DNA from: an uncultured Eubacteriales bacterium
GTDB lineage: Bacteria > Bacillota > Clostridia > Lachnospirales > Anaerotignaceae
NCBI GenBank assembly: GCA_934552695.1
Contig: CAKTER010000053.1
Coordinates: forward strand, 1-9,334
Reading direction: 5' to 3'
DNA length: 9,334 nucleotides
In this document: piece after piece, positions 1 to 4,725 of the stretch
Numbering within the stretch: position 1 is the stretch's first letter
Layout: the number at the start of each line of letters is the position of its first letter
The notes under the pieces: generated by a model
The model's input: only the letters and a program-made list of their open reading frames with translations
What the model was told of the DNA's origin: nothing
Databases searched by the model: none
Program-made: the position numbers and the translations under genes

Positions 1-6
1 GTCCAT
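1..6 (-). CDS. start of an unseen minus-strand gene (first two codons only)
   Basis: Only ATG GAC is inside the window, so the product cannot be named. The start is supported by a GAGAGG ribosome binding site at 12-17, five bases upstream of the ATG, and by a promoter with near-consensus boxes at 33-61 that points at it. The inferred leader is about 20 bases, which fits a short, tightly controlled transcript. A dyad sits over the promoter (21-43), so the gene is probably repressor-controlled; genes with this layout are often the regulator gene itself, but that is inference. Confidence 0.5.
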
Positions 7-20
7 GTGAACCTCTCTTT

Positions 21-43
21 CTGTATATATACACTATATACAG
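21..43. promoter_or_regulatory. 23-bp dyad over the left-edge promoter, likely operator
   Basis: Perfect 9-base arms CTGTATATA (21-29) and TATATACAG (35-43) are separated by five bases. The dyad covers the -10 box (33-38) and the expected transcription start, the usual place for a repressor site. It shares the TGTATATA core with the MarR-type sites at 486-499 and 1047-1058 but has different arm spacing, so it probably answers to another regulator. A GntR-type (YtrA-like) repressor is one guess; the sequence does not settle it. Confidence 0.6.
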
Positions 44-61
44 TCAAGGGGCGGTTGTCAA
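33..61 (-). promoter_or_regulatory. sigma-A promoter of the gene leaving the left edge
   Basis: On the minus strand TTGACA (56-61) is followed after exactly 17 bases by TATAGT (33-38). The -35 box directly abuts the U-tract of the upstream terminator (62-75), whose AT-rich run could serve as an UP element. The expected start of transcription is near 26, about 20 bases before the ATG at 6. Confidence 0.75.
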
Positions 62-96
62 GAGAAAAATAAAAGAGGCCCGTCCGCAGACAGGCC
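62..96 (-). terminator. intrinsic terminator ending the small-ORF transcript
   Basis: On the minus strand GGCCTGTC-TGCG-GACGGGCC (77-96) forms an 8-bp stem with one G-U pair and a four-base loop, followed by the T-rich run TCTTTTATTTTTCTC. It closes the transcript that carries the 67-residue reading frame and the hairpin series, and isolates it from the promoter at 33-61. Confidence 0.85.
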
Positions 97-320
97 CCAA
101 AGAAGAAAAGAAGTTGGCATTGGTGAAAAGGTCTTTGCTTCCGTTCCGTTGCCGGGACGGACTTGGCGGGAATGGAGCCATCGAAACGCTTCTTGCGACA
201 GAAAGCATTGGGCCGCAAGAAGCGATGTATCCCCAACGAAGGGGATTGCATTAGACAATGGCAGAGTTAAAAAACAGCGGCACGGTGAGGGGCTGATTCT
301 GTTTTTTCCACTCATTGTCT
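97..320 (-). ncRNA. candidate structured RNA: series of hairpins between small ORF and terminator
   Basis: Read on the minus strand, this stretch contains in order: a nested hairpin with an outer 8-bp arm pair (313-320 with 253-260) and an inner 9-bp pair (299-307 with 269-277); a 6-bp hairpin (241-246 with 229-234); a perfect 11-bp hairpin CGCTTCTTGCG/CGCAAGAAGCG (214-224 with 187-197, 16-base loop); a small 5-bp hairpin (157-161 with 145-149); then a pyrimidine-rich linker and the terminator. The first hairpin overlaps the last 22 codons of the 67-residue frame. It could be a 3' UTR, a 3'-derived small RNA or a decayed mobile fragment. I do not recognise a known RNA family. Confidence 0.35.
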
Positions 321-454
321 TTTTGGGACGCCGAGTTCGGGATTTCTTCTACAACGACCCGCAACAGGTTCCCCGGGCGCTGATTCAGCTGACGCTCCAG
401 CTCCTCGATGGTGAAGATTTCCTCATAGGTTAAGTGCAGATTGCTTTGTTGCAT
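251..454 (-). CDS. 67-residue protein of unknown function under a MarR-type operator
   Basis: I do not recognise the family. The start is well supported: AAAGGAGG (463-470) lies eight bases before the ATG (452-454), and a TATATT box overlapping a MarR-type operator sits just upstream (486-502). The protein is soluble, has no cysteine, no membrane segment and no signal peptide. Residues 10-40 are acidic and helix-prone (EEIFTIEELERQLNQ), followed by a short hydrophobic stretch LLRVVVEEI that suggests a beta strand. The last 22 residues are encoded inside a nested hairpin and look unlike the rest, so the conserved part may be only the first 45 or so residues. It lies 105 bases after the marR gene and may also be reached by read-through from it. 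Whether it is expressed is inferred from the translation signals and the shared operator. Confidence 0.6.
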   Translation of the reverse strand: MQQSNLHLTYEEIFTIEELERQLNQRPGNLLRVVVEEIPNSASQKDNEWKKQNQPLTVPLFFNSAIV

Positions 455-485
455 AATAGTAGCCTCCTTTGTTTTAATACCAATG

Positions 486-502
486 ATTGTAAATACAATA
501 TA
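486..502 (-). promoter_or_regulatory. MarR-type operator and -10 box before the small ORF
   Basis: ATTGTA-AA-TACAAT (486-499) is a 14-bp dyad overlapping the minus-strand -10 box TATATT (497-502). The surrounding 22 bases (481-502) match 1041-1062, upstream of marR, at 20 positions, with the same placement over the -10 box. Unlike the marR promoter, no good -35 box is seen 16-18 bases upstream (GGGGAA or similar), so this promoter is expected to be weak or to need another factor. Confidence 0.7.
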
Positions 503-506
503 TGGT

Positions 507-534
507 GGAAAATTTTCCTTTCCCCGGCCGGAAA
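507..534. repeat. two adjacent dyads in the -35 region of the small-ORF promoter
   Basis: GGAAAATTTTCC (507-518) is a perfect 12-bp palindrome, followed at once by TTTCC-N6-GGAAA (519-534) whose centre contains CCGGCCGG. They occupy the place where a -35 box would be. They could bind a second regulator, or be incidental AT/GC-rich symmetry. Confidence 0.4.
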
Positions 535-559
535 CCGAAGAAAGGAGAACGAAACACCG

Positions 560-1009
560 CTATTGAATGGGGGGGTGTACCCCCGGCGCCAGGGCCTCCA
601 GCCGGGGCAGCAGGATGTCCAGCTGGGCCACGCATTCCGGGCCCAAAGCGGCGGAAACGCTGGCCTGGGTCTCCTTCCAGCGGCACTTGGCCCTTTGGAA
701 CAGCGCCTCCCCGGCAGGGGTGAGGGAAAGCTGGCTGCGGCGGCTGCCCCGGGGGGCGGTGTCCTGAGCCAGACCCTTATTTTTCAGCAGGCTCACGTTC
801 CGGGTGATGGTGGAACGGTCCAGCCCGGTTTGCTCCGCCAGCTCCGCATTGGAGCAGGTGCCCAAATGGTGCAGGTTGCTAATCATTTCGTATTGGTTGA
901 TGGTTAGGCCCACCGGGGCCAGCATGGCATCGTAAAGCTCGGTAACGGCCAGCGTTGCCTGCCGGAGCCGAGCCCAATAGCAACGGGAAGAAAAGGGGGC
1001 AGCGCTCAT
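560..1009 (-). CDS. MarR-family winged-helix transcriptional regulator
   Basis: A 149-residue protein, the usual length for MarR repressors. N-terminal helices (about 10-48) lead into a winged helix-turn-helix (about 50-100): the recognition helix region reads LAEQTGLDRSTITRNVSLL and the wing is around RGSRRSQLSLT, followed by TPAGEALF at the start of the C-terminal dimer helices. The opening pattern ARLRQATLAVTELYDAMLAPVGLT, here split as ARLRQAT and LYDAMLAP, is typical of a widespread subfamily that often has an N-terminal cysteine; here Cys10 occupies that place, with Cys52, Cys109 and Cys126 elsewhere. The ATG (1007-1009) has a modest AGAAAGG site at 1021-1027, 11 bases away. The gene has its own strong promoter with a palindromic operator on the -10 box, so autorepression is likely. 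It probably also controls the downstream 67-residue gene through the same operator. The ligand is unknown. Confidence 0.92.
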   Translation of the reverse strand: MSAAPFSSRCYWARLRQATLAVTELYDAMLAPVGLTINQYEMISNLHHLGTCSNAELAEQTGLDRSTITRNVSLLKNKGLAQDTAPRGSRRSQLSLTPAGEALFQRAKCRWKETQASVSAALGPECVAQLDILLPRLEALAPGVHPPIQ

Positions 1010-1046
1010 AGATATACCGGCCTTTCTATTTTTGTAGTATCAATGT

Positions 1047-1058
1047 TTGTATATACAA
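1047..1058. promoter_or_regulatory. marR operator, perfect 12-bp palindrome
   Basis: TTGTATATACAA is fully self-complementary and overlaps the -10 box of the marR promoter by two bases, extending over the expected transcription start. The motif recurs at 486-499. Overlap with the core promoter fits repression by the MarR protein encoded immediately downstream. Confidence 0.75.
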
Positions 1059-1085
1059 TATAACACGCTGCCCCGGGCCTGTCAA
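1057..1085 (-). promoter_or_regulatory. strong sigma-A promoter of marR
   Basis: TTGACA (1080-1085) and TATATT (1057-1062) are separated by exactly 17 bases. Directly upstream on the minus strand are phased A-runs (AAAAAATTAAAAAAA, within 1088-1104) that resemble an UP element. The promoter starts right after the terminator of the preceding operon. The leader to the ATG at 1009 is about 40 bases. Confidence 0.85.
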
Positions 1086-1105
1086 GGATTTTTTTAATTT
1101 TTTGG

Positions 1106-1140
1106 AAAAAAATGCCCCGCTTCCTTCCGGAAACGAGGCA
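1106..1140 (-). terminator. strong intrinsic terminator of the transporter-cupin-M24 operon
   Basis: On the minus strand a 12-bp stem (TGCCTCGTTTCC with GGAAGCGGGGCA, two G-U pairs, 1113-1140) closes a GGAA tetraloop and is followed by seven T. It begins ten bases after the M24 stop codon (1150-1152). Confidence 0.92.
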
Positions 1141-1149
1141 AACAAAATT

Positions 1150-2220
1150 TTACAGCACCGTCAACTCTTTGGGGTAGGCGTTCAGCACCCGGCAGCCGTC
1201 TTTGGTTACCAGCACCAGGTCTTCGATGCGGACGCCAAACTCCCCGGGTAAATAAATGCCCGGCTCGATGGAAAAGACCATGCCCTCCTCCACCGGAATG
1301 GGAGAGGCGGCGCTGACATCCGGGGGCTCGTGGCATTCCAGCCCACAGCCGTGGCCCAGCCGGTGGGTAAACTGGGGGCCGTACCCGCCCCGGGTAATCA
1401 CGTTCCGGGCGGCGGCGTCCAAGTCGGACAGCAGCACCCCGGGCTTCACCAGGGATTCGGCGGCGGCGTTGGCCTCCCGCACCAGCTCGTACACCTCTTT
1501 TTCCTTATCGGTGGGCTTTTTGCCCCAAAACACCGTCCGGGTCATATCGCACCAATACCGGTGGATGGGGGTGAAAATATCGAAAATAATGCTGGTGCCG
1601 GGGGTGAGGGTATCGGGACCGGAGCCGTGATGGGGGTCGGCGCCGTTGGCCCCAAAGCACACCAGCTGGGGGCCGCTCTGGTTGGCCCCGTGGTCCCGGT
1701 AAAAGCCGTTAAGCCGGGCCTCCAGCTCATCCTCCCGCACGCCTGCGATGAGCTGAGTCATCAAAAAGGCCATGGCCTGGTCGTTAATCTGGGAGCTGTG
1801 AATCATGGCGGCAATCTCGTCGGCGTCCTTATGCATCCGGGCCAAGTCCACCGGGGCGGAGCCCAAAACCGGCCGGACGTCGGGCCGGGCCTCCAAAATC
1901 CCAATCAAAAACTTGCTGAGGTAAAACTTGTCGATGCCCAGCTTCCCCGGGGCCACGGCCTTGGCCAAATCCTTTACCGGGTTTTCCCCGTCCTTGTGGG
2001 TTACCAGGGGCAGCCCCCGCTGGGGGCTAAGGCCGAAAATTTCGTTGGCAAATAACACCGCTTTGCCGTCCGCATCCAAATACAGGGCCAGCATCCGCTC
2101 CATGGGCTCCACCCACAGCCCGGTGAGGTAGTACAGGGAGGGGGTGGCGGAGATGATGATTTGGCTGAGCCCCTGCTCCTTCATGTGGGTCAGCACCCGG
2201 GTTAGTCGCTGTTGGTTCAT
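1150..2220 (-). CDS. M24 family metallohydrolase, Xaa-Pro dipeptidase-like
   Basis: A 356-residue cytoplasmic enzyme with a creatinase-type N-terminal domain (about 1-130, with SLYYLTGLW) and a C-terminal pita-bread catalytic domain (about 135-356). The five metal ligands of the family are all visible: Asp214 (IIFDIFTP), Asp225 (YWCDMTRT), His290 (HRLGHGCGL), Glu319 (FSIEPG) and Glu333 (RIEDLVLV). His197/His198 in ADPHHGS and His297 match substrate-binding histidines. The start is the ATG at 2218-2220 because AGGAGG lies seven bases upstream; a longer reading frame to 2319 has no such site and overlaps the cupin gene. It follows the cupin gene by 44 bases. The family includes Xaa-Pro dipeptidases, aminopeptidase P, creatinase and ectoine hydrolase, so it could cleave an imported dipeptide or another C-N substrate; the sequence does not decide which. 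Confidence 0.92.
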   Translation of the reverse strand: MNQQRLTRVLTHMKEQGLSQIIISATPSLYYLTGLWVEPMERMLALYLDADGKAVLFANEIFGLSPQRGLPLVTHKDGENPVKDLAKAVAPGKLGIDKFYLSKFLIGILEARPDVRPVLGSAPVDLARMHKDADEIAAMIHSSQINDQAMAFLMTQLIAGVREDELEARLNGFYRDHGANQSGPQLVCFGANGADPHHGSGPDTLTPGTSIIFDIFTPIHRYWCDMTRTVFWGKKPTDKEKEVYELVREANAAAESLVKPGVLLSDLDAAARNVITRGGYGPQFTHRLGHGCGLECHEPPDVSAASPIPVEEGMVFSIEPGIYLPGEFGVRIEDLVLVTKDGCRVLNAYPKELTVL

Positions 2221-2264
2221 GGGAATTCCTCCTCTATGCTTCCGGTTTGGTTTTTTGGCCGGCC

Positions 2265-2597
2265 TTATTCCACCATAACGCAGGCAATGCGGCAGGGCTT
2301 GTCGGTACGGTTTTCGCACCAGTGCTTTTCGCCCCGGGGGATGAGGGTGGCGTCCCCGGCCTTGGAAATCCCGGCAAACTCCCCGCTTTCGGTGTAGACC
2401 TCGCCCTCCAAAAAGAAGGAGTATTCGTCTCCGGTATGGCAGGAGAAGCCGTCGCCCTCCGGGACGCGTTTCCCGGGCAGCAGGGTGATGTAGCTGATGC
2501 TGATTTTTTCGGCCTTCCGGGTTACTTCAAACAGGGTTTGCATTTCAAACAGGGGGCGGCCCGTTACCGGCACGTCACATAAGGCAATCTTTTTCAT
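2265..2597 (-). CDS. small single-domain cupin protein
   Basis: A 110-residue protein with one cupin barrel. Motif 2 is textbook: G81, P87, G89, His92 and Asn96 in GDATLIPRGEKHWCEN. Motif 1 is reduced: His54 and Glu58 (CHTGDEYSFFLEG) are present, but the first histidine of the HxH pair is replaced by Ser52. A metal could still be held by His54, Glu58 and His92. The start chosen is MKKIALCDV (ATG 2595-2597) with AAAGG nine bases upstream; the in-frame ATG at 2604-2606 falls on the ribosome binding site. The gene lies between the permease genes and the M24 hydrolase. In such a place small cupins may be isomerases, ligand sensors or metal-dependent enzymes; which applies here is not visible. A terminator-like hairpin (2640-2664) separates it from the permeases, so it is probably expressed at a lower level than the transporter. 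Confidence 0.88.
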   Translation of the reverse strand: MKKIALCDVPVTGRPLFEMQTLFEVTRKAEKISISYITLLPGKRVPEGDGFSCHTGDEYSFFLEGEVYTESGEFAGISKAGDATLIPRGEKHWCENRTDKPCRIACVMVE

Positions 2598-2639
2598 GGC
2601 AAGCATCCTTTCTGGGTTGATTGGTAGGGTTTTTAAAGG

Positions 2640-2664
2640 AAAAACGCCGGAGAAAGCCCCGGCG
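2640..2664 (-). terminator. terminator-like hairpin between permease and cupin genes
   Basis: On the minus strand CGCCGG and CCGGCG pair, extended by G-U and G-C to 8 bp with a CTTT loop (2645-2664), followed by five T (2640-2644). It starts a few bases after the DppC-type stop codon. No clear promoter lies between it and the cupin start 43 bases on, so I read it as a partial stop that lowers expression of the cupin and M24 genes. A 3' end-stabilising hairpin is the alternative. Confidence 0.7.
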
Positions 2665-2670
2665 CTGCGC

Positions 2671-3507
2671 TTACATATTGTTGCGGATCCGGGGATCCAG
2701 GTAGTCCCGCAGGCCGTCGCCCACAAAGTTGGCGCCGATGGCCACGCTGAAAATGGCCAGCCCGGGGAAGGTGGAGACCCACCAATAGTTAAAGTTCAGC
2801 ACGCCGTCGCTGACCATGTAGCCCCATTCCGCCGTGGGCGGCTGAACCCCCAGGCCCAAAAACGACAGGCCCGAAAACATCAGGATGGCGTTGCCCAAAT
2901 CCAGCGTACACATCACAATGAGGGAGCCCACGCTGTTGGGCAAAATCTCTTTGGTCAAAATCCGGCTGTGGGTGGCCCCCAGCACCTTGCTGGCGGTAAT
3001 GTAGTCGTTTTCCTTCACCGAAAGCACAATGCTGCGGGTCAGCCGGGCGTAGTTGGGCCACCAGATAATGGCCATAGCCAACACCGAGTTGGTGATGTTG
3101 GGGCCCAAGGCCGCCGCAATGACCATAGCCAAAATCAGCGGGGGGAAGGCCTGCACCATTTCGGAAATCCGCATAATCACGTCGTCCACCACACCGCCGA
3201 AATACCCGGCAATGCCGCCGACGATAAGCCCCACCACAAAGGAGATGAGCACGGTAACGGCCCCGGCGGATAACGAAATGCGGCTGCCGTACAGCAGGCG
3301 GGAAAATACGTCCCGGCCCAAACTGTCGCACCCGAACCAGTGAGCGGCCGAGGGGCTTTGGAACCGCAGGGTCATGTCCTGGGCCAGGGGGTCGTAGGGG
3401 GCGAGGACGGGGGCCAGAATGGCAATGACCACCCAGGCCAAGCACAGAACAAGCCCCAGTTTAAACATAAAGTTTTTTTGCCGCCAAAGGTCTTTGAGTA
3501 TTTTCAC
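2671..3507 (-). CDS. dppC: DppC/OppC-type peptide ABC transporter permease
   Basis: A 278-residue inner-membrane permease. The first membrane segment is about residues 17-36, followed by the OppC N-terminal signature with WFGCDSLGRDVFSRLLYG (57-74), then further membrane segments around 78-103, 121-140, 141-150 and 250-266. The EAA loop that contacts the ATPases is at about 168-191 (DYITASKVLGATHSRILTKEILPN region). The C-terminal pattern GLSFLGLGVQPPTAEWG and GDGLRDYLDPR is standard for DppC. The start is GTG (3505-3507), backed by AAGGAG (3516-3521) eight bases upstream; no ATG fits. It follows the DppB-type gene by 39 bases and forms the channel with it. The symbol names the family; dipeptide, oligopeptide or other substrates cannot be told apart here. 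Confidence 0.93.
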   Translation of the reverse strand: MKILKDLWRQKNFMFKLGLVLCLAWVVIAILAPVLAPYDPLAQDMTLRFQSPSAAHWFGCDSLGRDVFSRLLYGSRISLSAGAVTVLISFVVGLIVGGIAGYFGGVVDDVIMRISEMVQAFPPLILAMVIAAALGPNITNSVLAMAIIWWPNYARLTRSIVLSVKENDYITASKVLGATHSRILTKEILPNSVGSLIVMCTLDLGNAILMFSGLSFLGLGVQPPTAEWGYMVSDGVLNFNYWWVSTFPGLAIFSVAIGANFVGDGLRDYLDPRIRNNM

Positions 3508-3546
3508 GAAAAAAACTCCTTGCTGTAAAATTCCGTAACGCTGCGC

Positions 3547-4560
3547 TTATTGGTAGCGAATCCGGGGGTCGATGACCCCGTATAAAATATCGATGATGAG
3601 GTTCATCACCACATAAACCAAAGCAATCAGCAGCGACACGCCGCAAATGGCCGGGAAGTCCAGGGTGGTGGCCGAAAGATAGGCGTACTGGCCAATGCCT
3701 GGCCAGGAAAAGATTTTTTCCACAAACACCATGCCGCCCAGCAGGTTGCAAAAGCCCATGCCGCTGACGGTAATCACCGGGATGAGGGAGTTGGACAGGG
3801 CGTGCTTCCAAACCACCCGGCGTTCGCTCATGCCCTTGGAGCGGGCGGTGCGGATGTAGTCCATGGACATGGTTTCCAGCAGGTTGGAGCGGGTTTGCCG
3901 GGTGATGAGGCCCATGGTAAAAAAGCCCAAGACCAGCGCCGGCAGCAGCAAGTGCTTGAGGGAATCCACCAGCATCCCCGGCTCCCCCCAGGCAATGGCG
4001 TCCAACACATACAGCCCGGTGCCGCCGGTGGGGTTAAACAGCCGGACGTCGATGCGGCCGCTGCTGGGGAACCACTTCAGCTTCCCCGAAAACACCGACA
4101 TGACCACCAGCGCAAACCAAAAGCTGGGCAGGGATACGCCGCTGATGGAAATGGTACGGAGTATCTGGTCGATGGGCTTATCCCGGAACACGGCGGAAAT
4201 GACCCCGAACAAAATGCCCAGCACCACCGCAAAAACCATGGCAAAAATCGAAAGCTCCAACGTGGCGGGGAAGTACTGCTTCAGGTCCGCAATCACCGGC
4301 CGCCCGGTGCGGATGGAGGTTCCCAAATCCCCGTGGAATAGGTTGTTCATGTAAATAAAATACTGTTCGTACAGGGGCTTGTCCAGTCCCCATTTGGCCT
4401 CGTAGGCCGCCACAATCTCCGGGTCGGCCATGGCCGTTTGGCTTAGGTTGGCCGCTACCGGGTTGGAGGGGACCAGATGGGATATGCAAAATACCAAAAC
4501 CGAAACGCCTAACAGCACCACGATCATCAGCGCCAGACGCCGTAATATGTAACGCAGCAA
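3547..4560 (-). CDS. dppB: DppB/OppB-type peptide ABC transporter permease
   Basis: A 337-residue inner-membrane permease that pairs with the DppC-type protein. Membrane segments are visible at about 8-30, 100-124, 140-158, 202-220, 260-281 and 306-328. The family's periplasmic part includes WGLDKPLYEQY and GDLGTSIRTGRPV (56-90), and the EAA loop is at about 234-260 (DYIRTARSKGMSERRVVWKHALSN region). It ends with the usual DPRIRY. The start is TTG (4558-4560), eight bases after AGGGAG; the family's usual N-terminus MLRYILRRL begins exactly there, so an ATG start elsewhere is unlikely. A 165-base gap with stable hairpins separates it from the binding-protein gene. Confidence 0.93.
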   Translation of the reverse strand: MLRYILRRLALMIVVLLGVSVLVFCISHLVPSNPVAANLSQTAMADPEIVAAYEAKWGLDKPLYEQYFIYMNNLFHGDLGTSIRTGRPVIADLKQYFPATLELSIFAMVFAVVLGILFGVISAVFRDKPIDQILRTISISGVSLPSFWFALVVMSVFSGKLKWFPSSGRIDVRLFNPTGGTGLYVLDAIAWGEPGMLVDSLKHLLLPALVLGFFTMGLITRQTRSNLLETMSMDYIRTARSKGMSERRVVWKHALSNSLIPVITVSGMGFCNLLGGMVFVEKIFSWPGIGQYAYLSATTLDFPAICGVSLLIALVYVVMNLIIDILYGVIDPRIRYQ

Positions 4561-4623
4561 GCAAAAAACTCCCTTCGGAACGACTTCGGGGTAGGCCCGG
4601 GGGCCTCCGCAGCGGCGGCGTCC

Positions 4624-4648
4624 AAAAAAGCGGATTCACAGCGCTTCC
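4624..4648 (-). terminator. weak terminator-like hairpin upstream of dppB-type gene
   Basis: On the minus strand AAGCG (4642-4646) and CGCTT (4628-4632) pair around a nine-base loop, with two possible outer G-U pairs, and run into a stretch of six T (4624-4629). The stem is short, so at best it partly attenuates read-through from the binding-protein gene into the permeases. Confidence 0.35.
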
Positions 4649-4663
4649 TTGGGCGCTCCCGGT

Positions 4664-4685
4664 GCGGGCGGGAAAACCCGCCCGC
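4664..4685 (-). repeat. GC-only 9-bp hairpin between binding-protein and permease genes
   Basis: Perfect 9-base arms GCGGGCGGG and CCCGCCCGC enclose a four-base loop (AAAA on plus, TTTT on minus). No T-run follows on the minus strand, so it is not a standard terminator. Hairpins of this kind after binding-protein genes are known to protect the upstream mRNA from 3' decay and so raise binding protein over permease; that role is inferred here. Confidence 0.7.
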
Positions 4686-4725
4686 CCGAAACGCAAATGC
4701 GTTGAGTTTGTGATTGGGGTGGTGA

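Noticed and set aside
187..224. 11-bp inverted repeat as the ends of an insertion sequence or an attachment site
   Set aside because: The arms are only 16 bases apart, with no transposase, no target duplication and no integrase nearby; an RNA hairpin explains it better.
58..315. 85-codon minus-strand open frame overlapping the end of the small gene
   Set aside because: It starts inside the small gene without a ribosome binding site, runs through the hairpins and the terminator stem into the T-tract, and ends beyond it. It would need a frameshift to join the small gene, for which I see no slippery site.
62..320. Retron or group II intron RNA
   Set aside because: No reverse transcriptase is in the window, the segment is too short for a group II intron, and a terminator plus new promoter separate it from the next gene.
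560..580. GGGGGT/ACCCCC hairpin at the end of marR as a terminator
   Set aside because: The stem is only five or six pairs within the last codons and no T-tract follows, so read-through into the small gene is likely.
434..907. 157-codon plus-strand frame opposite marR
   Set aside because: It is antisense to a clear MarR gene, is rich in Gly, Pro, Gln and Ala as expected for a GC-rich shadow frame, and has no ribosome binding site.
1330..2055. 241-codon plus-strand frame opposite the M24 gene (also 4819-5586 and 2497-3273)
   Set aside because: All are low-complexity Gly/Val/His/Gln-rich mirrors of well-supported minus-strand genes and lack family resemblance.
2257..2264. GGCCGGCC next to a run of T after the cupin gene as a terminator
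   Set aside because: The palindrome has no loop, and the T-run lies on the wrong side for the minus-strand transcript.
2221..2319. N-terminal extension of the M24 protein
   Set aside because: The extension overlaps the cupin gene, is very basic and unlike the family, and the ATG at 2218-2220 has a strong AGGAGG site.
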